64,000 nucleotides of DNA from Caldimonas mangrovi (lineage in GTDB: Bacteria > Pseudomonadota > Gammaproteobacteria > Burkholderiales > Burkholderiaceae_C): assembly GCF_023721835.1 (NCBI RefSeq), contig NZ_JAMKFE010000011.1:62001-126000 (forward strand). Reading direction: 5' to 3'. Of this stretch, positions 36,311 to 45,564 are shown one piece after another. The stretch's first letter is position 1; the number at the start of each line of letters is the position of its first letter. The position numbers were made by a program, and so were the translations under genes. The notes beneath the pieces are model-generated. The model saw only the letters and a program-made list of their open reading frames with translations, was not told the DNA's origin and made no database searches.

Positions 36311-37174
36311 TCAACGCCCCAGCGGCCGGCGCAGTCCGAGCATCAGCGCCACGAGCTTGAGCGCCGACATCGGGTCGAAGCCCAGACTGAAGAAGTGCGC
36401 GATATCCCTGGGTCGGGGCCGGAAGCCGTAGACCTTCGAGAACACCTGCAGGAACAGACGCTGCCGCAACGCGGACGGTTTGTCCGGGTACTTGCTCGAC
36501 ATGCGCAGATAGGCTGCCATGATCTTCTCGCGCGAGGCCTTGGTGATGCGGTCCGGACGCGGCGCGTCGAGAAAATAGTACAAGCCTGCGTCAAGCAGCC
36601 GGCCCGGCCCGTGGGTCATCAGCACGCGCATGTAGAAGTCGAGGTCCTGCCAGGCCGGCATGCCTTCGTCGAACAGGCCGGCATCGACGAAGGTCTGACG
36701 TGGTGCGAAGATCTGATTGCCGACGAGGTTGGCGGTGAACATCTGGTCGGCACTGACCGAACCCGCGCGCCGCGTGGCGAACTCCTTGCCGCGTCCGACG
36801 ACGACATCCTGCGTGTACAGGCACGAGAAGCGCTCCCCTGCCTGCACCAGCACGTCCCAGTACGTGACGAGCGACTTGAGTCGTTCCGGGTGGAAGTAGT
36901 CGTCGTCGTCGAGACCGGTCACGAAGTAGCCGCTGGCTCGGAGGATGGCCTTGTTGCGCGCGGCAGGTGCGCCGCCCGAGGTGTCGTTGTGGATCGCGGT
37001 AACGCGCGCGTCGCTGGCTGCGAGGGCGTCGAGATAGGCCCGCGTGCCGTCGGTGGACGCGTCGTTGACGACGATCACCTCGAAGTCGTCATGGCTCTGC
37101 GCGAGCACCGACTCGACCGCGCGCTGCAGCAGGTCGAGCCGGTTTCGGGTGGGAATGTAGACGCTGACTTTCAT
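36311..37174 (-). CDS. GT2 family glycosyltransferase
   Basis: A 287-residue GT-A inverting glycosyltransferase. The N-terminal 'MKVSVYIPTRNRLDLLQRAV' and 'VIVVNDASTDGT' are typical of GT2. The nucleotide-sugar/metal site is 'VTGLDDDDYFHP' near residue 88-99, followed by 'LDFYMRVLMTHG'. No membrane helix is present. It adds one sugar to the EPS unit. The ATG at 37174 is fixed by 'MKVSVYIP'; the longer open frame upstream overlaps the GT4 gene and is not likely coding. A 14-base gap separates it from the GT4 gene. Confidence 0.92.
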   Translation of the reverse strand: MKVSVYIPTRNRLDLLQRAVESVLAQSHDDFEVIVVNDASTDGTRAYLDALAASDARVTAIHNDTSGGAPAARNKAILRASGYFVTGLDDDDYFHPERLKSLVTYWDVLVQAGERFSCLYTQDVVVGRGKEFATRRAGSVSADQMFTANLVGNQIFAPRQTFVDAGLFDEGMPAWQDLDFYMRVLMTHGPGRLLDAGLYYFLDAPRPDRITKASREKIMAAYLRMSSKYPDKPSALRQRLFLQVFSKVYGFRPRPRDIAHFFSLGFDPMSALKLVALMLGLRRPLGR

Positions 37175-37188
37175 CGAGCCGTTCGCCT

Positions 37189-38352
37189 TCAGGAGTGGAT
37201 GGCGGACACCGCCAGCGCAGGTTGCACTTCGCCGAGCCAGTCGATGAATGGCACCAGCGTGCGCTGCCACGCGTATTCTCTGACGGTCGCCCGCACCTGG
37301 TCGGCGCTGAGCGGTGCAGGGCGATCGAAATAATGCCGCAGCGCCTGCGCCACCGCGTCGCCGCTGTGCGCGTCGATGAACACACCGTTGGCCGGGTTCA
37401 CCAGTTCGTTGAAGCCCCCCACCCGGGTGGCAGCAACCGGCACGCCGAGTGACAAGGCTTGCAGCAGGACGCCGCTCTGATCGATGTGACGGTATGGCAA
37501 CACCACGAGATCGGCCGCCGCAAAGACTTTCGCGACGGTTTCTTCTTCGACGTAGCCGTCGAACCAGCGCAGCCTGCCGGTTTCGCGCAGCGCCACGAGC
37601 CGCGCACGTATCGAGTTGCCATAGGCGTCGGGCGTGCAGCGGCCGGCCATCAGCAAAGTCACGTCAGGCATGCTTTCAACCGCGTCCATCAGCAACTCGA
37701 CGCCCTTGAACGGCGACACGTGGCCGAAGAACAGCACGGTGCGTGCATCGGGCGGCAGATCGAGCTGCTGCTTCGCTTCGACCTTGCTGCAGGCCAGCGG
37801 CACCACGGCGTCGTTCAGGCCATGCGGCACCAGCAGGATTTTTTCGGCGCGGATGCCGAACTGTTCGATCAGGCCTTGCCGGGTACTCTCGGTGTGGACG
37901 AGCAACCGGTTCGGCAGCCGATAGATCAGCCGGTACAGGCGCCGCATCTTCGCGGTGTGCCGGTCGTGCGGCAGGATGTTGTGCACGGTCAGCGACACCG
38001 GCCGCCCGGTCAACCGGAACAGTGCACACTCGAACAGGCCGACGAACCATTCCGGTCGCAGCATGCCGATGATCATGATCGGGTGGCGCGGGTGCAGCAG
38101 GGCGAGCGCGATCAGTTTCAGGTGATAGCTCAACAGGCTGGTGGCCTTGCTCCAGCGCGGGCGCTTCTCGTCCTGCGACCCTCGCAGGTTCTGAAAGCGC
38201 ACGCCTGGGTGCAGCCGCTGCACCAGCGTGGTGTCAGAGCCGAGCAGGCGCACCGGCACGCCTTGTTGCGCCAACCCGTTCGCGACGCCCAGCTCGTAGT
38301 GCGACTGAAAGCCATGCGACACGAGAAGGAGTTCTTTGGGCATTTCTCGCAT
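37189..38352 (-). CDS. GT4 glycosyltransferase
   Basis: A GT-B fold glycosyltransferase of about 387 residues. N-lobe: 'ELLLVSHGFQSHYELGVANG', 'LTVHNILPHDRHTAKMRRLY', 'LLVHTESTRQGL'. C-lobe: 'LLVPHGLNDAV', 'VLFFGHVSPFKGVELLM' and 'QSGVLLQALSLGVPVAAT', a variant without the classical E-x7-E but common in EPS GT4 enzymes. The start could be 38343, 38352 or 38358; no strong ribosome site decides it. It lies 100 bases downstream of fcl and just upstream of the GT2 gene. Confidence 0.88.
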   Translation of the reverse strand: MREMPKELLLVSHGFQSHYELGVANGLAQQGVPVRLLGSDTTLVQRLHPGVRFQNLRGSQDEKRPRWSKATSLLSYHLKLIALALLHPRHPIMIIGMLRPEWFVGLFECALFRLTGRPVSLTVHNILPHDRHTAKMRRLYRLIYRLPNRLLVHTESTRQGLIEQFGIRAEKILLVPHGLNDAVVPLACSKVEAKQQLDLPPDARTVLFFGHVSPFKGVELLMDAVESMPDVTLLMAGRCTPDAYGNSIRARLVALRETGRLRWFDGYVEEETVAKVFAAADLVVLPYRHIDQSGVLLQALSLGVPVAATRVGGFNELVNPANGVFIDAHSGDAVAQALRHYFDRPAPLSADQVRATVREYAWQRTLVPFIDWLGEVQPALAVSAIHS

Positions 38353-38452
38353 TCCCATCAAAGAGGGGCCGCTGCGATGTGCAGCCGCCCCCGGAGGTCA
38401 TCGCGGTCGGGCCGGCACGGCGCCTGCGTCGCGGCGCGCATGCCGGTCGGCA

Positions 38453-39421
38453 TCATCGCAGCCTGGCCTCGGACCGCCGCTGACAGAAGTCGGCCCAGCT
38501 GAGCCGGATGCCGTCTTCCAGCGTGGTGCCGGCGCGCCAGCCGAGCGACCGCAGCCGCGAAACGTCCAGCAGCTTGCGCGGCGTGCCGTCGGGCTTGGAG
38601 CTGTCGAACACGATCTCGCCTTCGAACCCGACCACACGCATCACCGTCTGGGCCAGTTCGCGGATCGTCACGTCCTCGCCGGTACCGATGTTGGCGAGCG
38701 GACCATCGTAGCCCTGCTGCATCAGGAACACGCAGGCGTCGGCGAGATCCTCGACATAGAGGAACTCACGCCGCGGGTTGCCGCTGCCCCACACCGCAAG
38801 CGAGCGGTCGCCGCGCTCCTTGGCCTCCTGTGCCTTGCGGATCAACGCCGGCAGCACATGGCTGTTCTGCAGGTCGTAGTTGTCGTTCGGGCCGTAAAGA
38901 TTGGTCGGCATCACGCTGACGTACTGCCGGCCATGCTGGAGGTTGTAGCTCTCGCACAGCTTGATGCCGGCGATCTTCGCAATCGCGTAGGGTTCGTTGG
39001 TCTGTTCCAGCGGGCCGGTCAGCAGGTAGTCCTCCTTGATCGGCTGGGGACAGTCGCGCGGATAGATGCAGCTGGAGCCGAGGAACATCAGCCGTTGCAC
39101 CCCTGCCCGGTGGGCGCCATGCACGAGATTGCACTCGAGTACCAGGTTCTCGTAGAGGAAGTCGGCCCGGTAGGTGTTGTTGGCCAGGATGCCGCCGACC
39201 TTGGCCGCCGCGACAAACACATAGTCCGGCTGCTCGGCGCGCAGGAACTCGAGCACGGCAGTCTGGTCCAGCAGATCCAGCTCTTGCCGCGATGGCGTCA
39301 GCACGTTGTCGTAGCCCGCTGCCTGCAGGCGCCTGACGAGCGCCGATCCCACCATGCCGCGAGCGCCGGCGACGAACACTTTGCTGGAGCGATCGACGAC
39401 CGTCGTGGAAGCAATCGACAT
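38453..39421 (-). CDS. fcl: GDP-L-fucose synthase
   Basis: A 322-residue epimerase/reductase that turns GDP-4-keto-6-deoxymannose (product of Gmd) into GDP-L-fucose, the donor for fucose in the EPS. NADP-binding 'VAGARGMVGSAL' (about 17-28), Ser116/Ser117 in 'LGSSCIYP', and Y145-x3-K149 in 'EPYAIAKIAG' form the catalytic set. 'VMPTNLYGPNDNYD' and 'RREFLYVEDLADA' are family signatures. It is separated from gmd by the GT14 gene. Confidence 0.95.
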   Translation of the reverse strand: MSIASTTVVDRSSKVFVAGARGMVGSALVRRLQAAGYDNVLTPSRQELDLLDQTAVLEFLRAEQPDYVFVAAAKVGGILANNTYRADFLYENLVLECNLVHGAHRAGVQRLMFLGSSCIYPRDCPQPIKEDYLLTGPLEQTNEPYAIAKIAGIKLCESYNLQHGRQYVSVMPTNLYGPNDNYDLQNSHVLPALIRKAQEAKERGDRSLAVWGSGNPRREFLYVEDLADACVFLMQQGYDGPLANIGTGEDVTIRELAQTVMRVVGFEGEIVFDSSKPDGTPRKLLDVSRLRSLGWRAGTTLEDGIRLSWADFCQRRSEARLR

Positions 39422-39456
39422 GTCTTGTTTTCCCTGAATGTGATGTGCGACCGGTG

Positions 39457-40473
39457 TCAGGCCGCGAGAACTGGTTGTCGCTCCTGCAGGTGCAGCACCT
39501 CGCGGTCCAGCCGGTCGAGCAGGCCCTTCGACGCGGCGGAGGTCACCTTGCGCACGAAATAGCGAGACGATGCACGCAGCTCGTCGAAGTCGCTGTCCGT
39601 GTGCACCTTGCGCAGCCCCGGAGGAATCAGGTGCAGGTTGGACAGCAGGTGCACCGACGGCGCCTGGTAGGGCACGAAGCCATCGCAGCGTGGCAAAAAA
39701 TCGGAGTTCGCGACGATGGTGTGGAAGAACTGCTCGTCAGGCGCGAACGACGACTTCATCCAGCGGACGACCTCCGGCCGCTCCTGTGCGAAGCGCAGCA
39801 CATGCTCGCAGCACTCCCGCGTCAATGCCCAATAGGCGCTGCCCCAGGCAGGGATCATGCCGGGCGGGCGCTGCTTCTTGGTCACCTGCCGCAGCAACCG
39901 GCCGAAGCCGCGCCGCATCTTGGTCTGCAGCCAGCCGGACGGCAGCCAGGGGATCTCTTCCATGAACCAGTAGTGCTCGTGGAAGATGCGAAAGTGCGCG
40001 GGCTTGGACGCGTCGATGAAGCGGATGAACTCGTGCTGCGGGCGTTGCGCGAACAGTTCGCGCAGCGCCGCGGTGGACTTGATCGGATAGTCGAGCCCCG
40101 ACAACATCACGAAGCGCCGGTAGGGGCGGCCGCTGTCGAAGGCGGCACGCAGCATCCGCAGCGTCGCCTCCACCTGGGAGTACCCTGCCCAGGACACACG
40201 CACGCGACCGTCGATGAAGTGCACGCAACGCGGCAGCGGTTGCTCGACGAACGGCCGCAGGTCGCACTTCGCGTCGACATGCACGTAGACGTCGGCATGG
40301 TCGTCGAGTGCGTTGCACAGCCGCGCGAGCTGGGCCGGGTCGGTGTGCGCGAGCACCAGATAGGCGATCTCGGGCTCCGGTGCCGCATCGTCGCGCACAG
40401 GTCGTGCAAGGCTGGCTCCGGCCGACGGCGGACCCGCCGGCACACCGAGCTGGCTGTACGCGAGTTCGCTCAT
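39457..40473 (-). CDS. GT14 (core-2/I-branching type) glycosyltransferase
   Basis: A 338-residue protein of the 'branch' family (GT14), known from beta-1,6-N-acetylglucosaminyl- and xylosyl-transferases. Signatures are '[20 protein letters not shown]', '[11 protein letters not shown]', '[16 protein letters not shown]', '[20 protein letters not shown]', and '[18 protein letters not shown]' with '[15 protein letters not shown]'. It may add a side branch to the EPS. Sugar cannot be read off. Its ATG at 40473 overlaps the gmd stop as ATGA. Confidence 0.9.
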   Translation of the reverse strand: MSELAYSQLGVPAGPPSAGASLARPVRDDAAPEPEIAYLVLAHTDPAQLARLCNALDDHADVYVHVDAKCDLRPFVEQPLPRCVHFIDGRVRVSWAGYSQVEATLRMLRAAFDSGRPYRRFVMLSGLDYPIKSTAALRELFAQRPQHEFIRFIDASKPAHFRIFHEHYWFMEEIPWLPSGWLQTKMRRGFGRLLRQVTKKQRPPGMIPAWGSAYWALTRECCEHVLRFAQERPEVVRWMKSSFAPDEQFFHTIVANSDFLPRCDGFVPYQAPSVHLLSNLHLIPPGLRKVHTDSDFDELRASSRYFVRKVTSAASKGLLDRLDREVLHLQERQPVLAA

Positions 40474-41591
40474 TCGTGGTAGTCGTACGCCTGGAATCCC
40501 GCCATCTTGACCAGCGAGTCACGCCGTGCGGCGGTGTAGTCGCACTCGATCATTTCCTTCACGAGTTCCTCGAAGCTCGTGCGCGGCGTCCAGCCGAGTT
40601 TTTCACGCGCCTTCGTCGGGTCACCCAGCAGCGTCTCGACCTCGGTGGGGCGGAAGTAGCGCGGGTCGACGCGCACGACCACATCGCCGACCTTGCACTT
40701 CGCACGGTTGCCCTCGACCTTGGAGACGATGCCGATCTCGCGTTCTCCCTCGCCTTCGAAGACGATCGTGATGCCGAGTTCGGCTGCCGAGCGCTCGACG
40801 AACTGGCGCACGCTGTACTGCCGACCGGTCGCGATGACGAAGTCTTCCGGCTGCTCCTGCTGAAGCATCATCCACTGCATCTCGACGTAGTCGCGCGCGT
40901 GCCCCCAGTCGCGCAGCGCGCTCAGGTTGCCGAGATAGAGGCAATCCTGCAGACCGAGCGCGAGGCGCGCAACCGCACGCGTGATCTTGCGTGTGACGAA
41001 GGTCTCGCCGCGCACCGGGCTCTCGTGGTTGAACAGCAGGCCGTTGCAGGCATACATGCCGTAGGCCTCGCGGTAGTTCACGGTGATCCAGTAGGCGTAC
41101 AGCTTGGCCACCGCGTAGGGGCTGCGCGGGTAGAAGGGGGTGGTCTCCTTCTGGGGGATCTCCTGGACCAGGCCGTAGAGTTCACTGGTGCTGGCCTGAT
41201 AGAAGCGGGACTTCTTCTCGAGTCCGAGAATGCGCACGGCCTCGAGCAACCGCAATGCGCCGATGCCGTCGGCATTCGCGGTGTACTCCGGCTCCTCGAA
41301 CGACACTGCCACATGGCTTTGCGCCGCAAGGTTGTAGATCTCGTCCGGCTGCACCTTCTGCACGATGCGCACCAGGCTGGTGGAGTCGGTCAGATCGCCG
41401 TAGTGCAGGATGAAATCGCGGTTGTCGACGTGCGGGTCCTGATAGAGATGGTCGATGCGATCGGTGTTGAACAGCGAGGTGCGACGCTTGATGCCATGCA
41501 CCTCATAGCCCTTCTCGAGCAGAAATTCGGACAGGTATGCACCGTCCTGGCCGGTGACACCGGTGATGAGAGCCGTTTTCTTCTGAGTCAT
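40470..41591 (-). CDS. gmd: GDP-mannose 4,6-dehydratase
   Basis: A 373-residue extended short-chain dehydrogenase making GDP-4-keto-6-deoxy-D-mannose from GDP-mannose, the first step to GDP-L-fucose. '[20 protein letters not shown]' (NADP fold), T135/E137 in 'ASTSELYG', and Y159-x3-K163 in '[12 protein letters not shown]' are the catalytic residues. '[19 protein letters not shown]' is a Gmd hallmark. The ATG at 41591 ([10 protein letters not shown]) is chosen because the longer frame upstream is shadow of the intergenic/epsI region. It sits directly after epsI, 49 bases apart. Confidence 0.96.
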   Translation of the reverse strand: MTQKKTALITGVTGQDGAYLSEFLLEKGYEVHGIKRRTSLFNTDRIDHLYQDPHVDNRDFILHYGDLTDSTSLVRIVQKVQPDEIYNLAAQSHVAVSFEEPEYTANADGIGALRLLEAVRILGLEKKSRFYQASTSELYGLVQEIPQKETTPFYPRSPYAVAKLYAYWITVNYREAYGMYACNGLLFNHESPVRGETFVTRKITRAVARLALGLQDCLYLGNLSALRDWGHARDYVEMQWMMLQQEQPEDFVIATGRQYSVRQFVERSAAELGITIVFEGEGEREIGIVSKVEGNRAKCKVGDVVVRVDPRYFRPTEVETLLGDPTKAREKLGWTPRTSFEELVKEMIECDYTAARRDSLVKMAGFQAYDYHE

Positions 41592-41640
41592 CGTCGTTGA
41601 GGTTGGAGACGTGCTTGGGGCCGTGCCCGGCACCGGCCCG

Positions 41641-42324
41641 TCAGAGGGCGGTGGTGCCGAACACGCGGGATTGGAATTGCGGAGCGATCGACGTGGCCAG
41701 GTCACGCAAGAACTCTGTCTGTATGCCGTAGGCCGTCGCGCTGCTGGGATGGATGCTCGAGACGCGCACGAGCATGCCGTCCGGGATGCGTCCGCGCAGG
41801 CCATAGCTCAGCTGCGCGAGCTTCTGCTCGGTGTTGGTGCCGACGACCCGGTCACCGACGACGATCCAGTACATCACCGGTTCGTTGCGGCTGCCCAGGC
41901 GCGTGAGCACCTTCTGCACCGGAATGTCGCGGCCGGCGAGCTGGTTGAGTTCGCCGCGATGCACCGAGAGCACCTGGAAGCCTTGTGCGGGGTAGCAGAT
42001 CTCGGGGCGATGTACCTGCATGCTGTCGGATTGATCGCCGCCATAGGCGACCGAGAGCATCACGCGCTCGCCACGCGAGTTGACATAGGTGCGGGCGAGC
42101 ACCTGGCTGTAGATCTTGTCGAGCTGCGCCTGCACGTCCGGGGCGGGCAACACCACCGGTACACGGTCGTCGATGCGCCAATCGCCGAACTGACGCGGGA
42201 ACATGGTCTCCAGATCGACGGCGGGCCCCTGCTCTGCCATCCGGATGGACGGCCTCGCCACCACTGCCATGGCCGCGGCCAGGCACATTAGACCGGCGAC
42301 GATCCAGACGCGCATCCTGATCAT
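41641..42324 (-). CDS. epsI: EpsI family protein (exosortase-associated)
   Basis: A 227-residue protein with an N-terminal hydrophobic segment (about 5-24, '[18 protein letters not shown]'). The domain is of the EpsI/DUF3485 type: '[11 protein letters not shown]', '[21 protein letters not shown]', '[18 protein letters not shown]' and '[12 protein letters not shown]'. In methanolan-type EPS loci epsI follows the exosortase gene, as here, and in some systems the two are fused. It overlaps xrtB by 4 bases (ATGA, 42321-42324). Its biochemical role is not established; it is thought to assist exosortase action or EPS export. Confidence 0.9.
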   Translation of the reverse strand: MIRMRVWIVAGLMCLAAAMAVVARPSIRMAEQGPAVDLETMFPRQFGDWRIDDRVPVVLPAPDVQAQLDKIYSQVLARTYVNSRGERVMLSVAYGGDQSDSMQVHRPEICYPAQGFQVLSVHRGELNQLAGRDIPVQKVLTRLGSRNEPVMYWIVVGDRVVGTNTEQKLAQLSYGLRGRIPDGMLVRVSSIHPSSATAYGIQTEFLRDLATSIAPQFQSRVFGTTAL

Positions 42325-43205
42325 GTGGAGGCCCCCTTGCGGCTGCGGCCGCGGTCGAACAGGCCGAGGACCCCGTCGAAAGCGAACAGCAGCACCAGTG
42401 CGATGACGAACAACACCATGCCGGCCGCACCGTGGATGAACCCCTGTCCGGCTTCGTCACCGAAGTGATAGGTCACGAGAACGAGGATCATCACGCGGAT
42501 CGCATTCGCGATGAAAGCGATCGGCAGGATGCTCAGCACGATGGCGACGTTGCGCCAGCGGCTCGGGTGATTCATCAGGTACAGATAGAGCAGGCCCAGT
42601 GCCGAGAGGCTGAACATGCTGTTGAGGCCCGAACAGGCATCGGCCACCAGGAGCTGGTACTGGCCGATCGACAGCACCACCCCGCTTCGCGCGATCGGGT
42701 AGCCGAGTTCGTACAGCACCGTTTCGGCCACCACCGACACGGTGCGCTTCAACGGCCCCGTCATCGAGTCGATGATGGCCGCCGGCAGCGGCGCCATGAA
42801 CACCAGGAACAGCAATGGAAACGCCACCGCCCGGACAGCGCGCCAGCCGAACAGCACGGCGCCGGCACCGGCGAGCAACGGGATCTGCGAGCCGACCTCG
42901 AACAGCAGGATCTGCTGTGAGCGGCCGAACACGTACAGCAGCAGGCCGAACGCCAGCAGCGCCCACGCGAGGACAGACTTGCCACCGTCCTGCGCAGCGG
43001 CCATGAACTCCTCGCGCTTCTGCCAGAACAGCCACAGCGAGACAGCAAGAATCAACGGCCCGTGGCCTTGTTCCTCGCTTTGCCAGACGGTGCGCGACAA
43101 ATGCACGATGGTCGGCACATACATCAACAGCAGCCCCGCGAGCAGCGGGGCAGCCATGGTGAGCCAAGGCCGGCGCGTGTCGGCTATGGGCATGGCAGTT
43201 TGCAT
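42321..43205 (-). CDS. xrtB: Exosortase B (transpeptidase-like membrane protein)
   Basis: A 294-residue membrane protein with about eight hydrophobic segments. The catalytic triad of exosortases is visible: Cys191 in 'VADACSGLNSMFSL', Arg237 in 'NAIRVMILV' and His258 in 'GFIHGAAGMVLF'. Exosortases cut and anchor proteins bearing a C-terminal PEP-type sorting signal, in organisms that make an EPS. The neighbour set (epsD-E-F-G-I) is the XrtB type. No PEP-CTERM protein is found in the window. The ATG at 43205 is preferred over a TTG at 43211, which would overlap the epsG stop; the gap is then 2 bases. Confidence 0.92.
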   Translation of the reverse strand: MQTAMPIADTRRPWLTMAAPLLAGLLLMYVPTIVHLSRTVWQSEEQGHGPLILAVSLWLFWQKREEFMAAAQDGGKSVLAWALLAFGLLLYVFGRSQQILLFEVGSQIPLLAGAGAVLFGWRAVRAVAFPLLFLVFMAPLPAAIIDSMTGPLKRTVSVVAETVLYELGYPIARSGVVLSIGQYQLLVADACSGLNSMFSLSALGLLYLYLMNHPSRWRNVAIVLSILPIAFIANAIRVMILVLVTYHFGDEAGQGFIHGAAGMVLFVIALVLLFAFDGVLGLFDRGRSRKGAST

Positions 43206-43207
43206 CG

Positions 43208-44125
43208 TCAATACTCGTTCATGATCACGCCGGCCAGTTTGGCGGGGCTGCCCGTCAGCGTGGCGACCAGGTCCTGCAGGCGGTCCACGCGTGAACGGCC
43301 CTGCCGTGCCACGACCAACGCCGACCCGCAGCGCGCGGCGATCACGCTCGCATCCGAGCCGTAGGCGGCTGCCGGTGTGTCGACGATGACATGGTCGAAC
43401 TTGTTGAGCAGCTCGCGCATCAACAGGCCGAAAGCGGGGCGTTCGACCAGTTCGAGCGGGTTCGGCGGCGTGATCCCGACCGGCAGCACGAACAGGCTGG
43501 GCAGGTTGGGAATGTGCTTGATGACGTTGGTTTCGGCGCGGCCGGACAGGATGCCGGACAGCCCCGAGCTGCTGTCGAGTTCGAACACCTCGTGCTGGCG
43601 CGGACCACGCATGTCGCAGTCGACCAGCAGCGTGCGGCCGCCCAGCTGCGACAACACCACGGCCAGGTTGGCCGTGAAGAAGGTCTTGCCGTCGCCCGGG
43701 TCCGGACTCACGACCGCGAGCGCGCGCCGCGGCTCGTCGGCGGTGAACAGCCGCATCATCAGCTGGCTGCGGATGGCCCGGAAGGCCTCGGCCTGGTGCG
43801 AGAACGGTTGCGTCGCGGTGATCAGCTCCGAGCGCAGCTCGCGGCGCTGGTCGGGCGCATAGGGGTAGTGGAATTGCTGCGACAGCGCGAACAGGACGTC
43901 GTCGTCGCTCGCCAGCCCCAACGCGACAGCAGCTTCGCCGAAGCGCACGCCCTTTTCACGCTGGAACTGCAGCACCTGATCGACCTGCTCGGCCGACAGC
44001 TTCTTCTTGCGACGGATGATGTCGCCGATCGGGCGGTCATGGATCGCCGTCGGCTTGACGTCTTCTACGTCGTTCGGCACGGGATGCAGGTGAGGTGCCG
44101 CATTGGCATCACGAAAGATCGCCAT
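43208..44125 (-). CDS. epsG: EPS chain-length kinase EpsG (BY-kinase type)
   Basis: A 305-residue cytoplasmic protein, the kinase partner of EpsF. Residues about 30-95 form an N-terminal MshEN-like domain ('LSAEQVDQVLQFQREKGVRF'). The kinase domain has Walker A 'SPDPGDGKTFF' (140-150, K147) and Walker A-prime 'TLLVDCDMRGPRQHEVF' (D169, D171), then 'VIVDTPAA'. Unlike most BY-kinases it has no C-terminal tyrosine cluster, only a single Tyr at the end ('VIMNEY'), so regulation by multi-site autophosphorylation is not obvious. It overlaps the epsF stop by one base (44125). Confidence 0.92.
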   Translation of the reverse strand: MAIFRDANAAPHLHPVPNDVEDVKPTAIHDRPIGDIIRRKKKLSAEQVDQVLQFQREKGVRFGEAAVALGLASDDDVLFALSQQFHYPYAPDQRRELRSELITATQPFSHQAEAFRAIRSQLMMRLFTADEPRRALAVVSPDPGDGKTFFTANLAVVLSQLGGRTLLVDCDMRGPRQHEVFELDSSSGLSGILSGRAETNVIKHIPNLPSLFVLPVGITPPNPLELVERPAFGLLMRELLNKFDHVIVDTPAAAYGSDASVIAARCGSALVVARQGRSRVDRLQDLVATLTGSPAKLAGVIMNEY

Positions 44126-45549
44126 CAGACCCCCTTCGGACGCGGCAGCTGGCCCAGCACGCGCCGCGGAATCATCAGATTGTTCTTGCGGCCCAACAGC
44201 ATGCCGCGACGCACCGGCCGGGGCATCACGCCGAGCACCGGCAGACCGAGCAGCTGCACCACGTCGGCGAACGAGCGCACGCGACGGTCGAGCAGTTCAA
44301 GCAAGAAGCTTGCCCCGATTGCGAGCACCAGACCGACGCAGCCCGCCAGCGCGACGTTGAGCATGATCTTCGGTGACGAAGGACTGCTCGGCGTGACCGC
44401 CGGGCTCAGCATGGATGCGTTCGTGAGCGTGGTGTGGCTCTCCAGGTTGGTCTGGTTGAGCCGCGCCAGCACGCCCTCGTAGGCGCGCTGCGCGTTGGTC
44501 ACGTCGTTCACCAGCACCGCGGCCTCGTCGCGTTGTTCACGCATCTTCAGCACCCTGTCACGCTGTGCTTCCAGCGCTGCCTTGATCTCGGCCTCGCGCT
44601 GCCGGTTGATCGTGTTGCTGACCGTGACGCCGCTGGTGACGCGGCGCGTCTCCGCCGCGATGCGCTCTCGCAGCGCAGCGATGCTGGCCTGCGCCTCGAT
44701 GACCTGCGGATGGCTGCTGCCGTAGCGTGCGCTCAGCTCCTGCAGCCGTGCCTCCTGCCGGTTCACGTCGCCCTTGAGCCCGGAAATCAGCGGGTTCATC
44801 AGCACTTCCTGCATGCGGTCGGCGGAAGTGCCCGCCTGGTGCTGCCGGCTGCTGGAATCGACGGCCAGCGCTTGTATCGTGACCAGCTGCGAGGACAGTT
44901 CTTGCAAGCGGGCGCTTTCGATGTCGAGCCGCTCGTCGGTGGCAACGAGGCCGTGCTTCTTCTGGTATTCCGACAAGCGCGCCTGCGCGGCCTCGAGCTT
45001 TTCGCGCAGTTCCTTCGCGCGACCGTCGAAGAAGGACGAATACTGCTTGGCCGGCTCCACGCGCAGATCGACGTGCGTGTCGATGTAGCCCTGGACGAAG
45101 GCGTTGGCCATCAGCGCGGAGAACTTCGGATCGACCGACGTGTAGTTGACCATCAGCACCTGCGAGTCACCGGACGGCTTGACTTCGAGGCTGCGCAGCA
45201 ACGCTTTCGCGAGCCAGGACTCGATATCGATGCCGCCGCCGGTTGCTTCGCGCCACTGGTCGCGGGTCTGCGGACTCTCGGCCAGGCGCAGATTGCGCAC
45301 CACCCGCTGCGCCACGCGCTCGCTGCGGATGATCTCCAGTTGCGTCAGCAGGTAGCCTTGCGCCCCCGGAAGAATCATGCCGGCCACCGGGTCGGGCGAG
45401 CGGACGTCGACGACCAGGGTGGACGTTGCGGTGTACTGCTTGGGCATCCACAGGCTGATGCCGATGGCGCTGCCGAGCACCACCACCAGCACCGCCAGGG
45501 CGACCTTCCATCGCGCCAACAGGATGGAGAAGAATTGACCGAGGGTCAT
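44125..45549 (-). CDS. epsF: EPS chain-length determinant EpsF (Wzz/PCP type)
   Basis: A 474-residue polysaccharide co-polymerase that sets chain length and links synthesis to export. There is a helix near the N-terminus ('VALAVLVVVLGSAIGISLW', about 15-33) and one near the C-terminus ('VALAGCVGLVLAIGASFLLEL', about 400-420). Between lies a long periplasmic region with coiled-coil ('AKELREKLEAAQARLSEYQKKHG', 'RQREAEIKAALEAQRDRVLK'). Wzz features are 'MPKQYTATSTLVVDV' and the Pro/Ser-rich 'PAVTPSSPSSPK' before the last helix. It ends one base into epsG. Confidence 0.93.
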   Translation of the reverse strand: MTLGQFFSILLARWKVALAVLVVVLGSAIGISLWMPKQYTATSTLVVDVRSPDPVAGMILPGAQGYLLTQLEIIRSERVAQRVVRNLRLAESPQTRDQWREATGGGIDIESWLAKALLRSLEVKPSGDSQVLMVNYTSVDPKFSALMANAFVQGYIDTHVDLRVEPAKQYSSFFDGRAKELREKLEAAQARLSEYQKKHGLVATDERLDIESARLQELSSQLVTIQALAVDSSSRQHQAGTSADRMQEVLMNPLISGLKGDVNRQEARLQELSARYGSSHPQVIEAQASIAALRERIAAETRRVTSGVTVSNTINRQREAEIKAALEAQRDRVLKMREQRDEAAVLVNDVTNAQRAYEGVLARLNQTNLESHTTLTNASMLSPAVTPSSPSSPKIMLNVALAGCVGLVLAIGASFLLELLDRRVRSFADVVQLLGLPVLGVMPRPVRRGMLLGRKNNLMIPRRVLGQLPRPKGV

Positions 45550-45564
45550 GACGGCTCCTACTTC

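Noticed and set aside
42321-43211. TTG start for exosortase at 43211 overlapping the epsG stop
   Set aside because: An ATG six bases downstream (43205) gives the same protein less two residues; TTG is rare.
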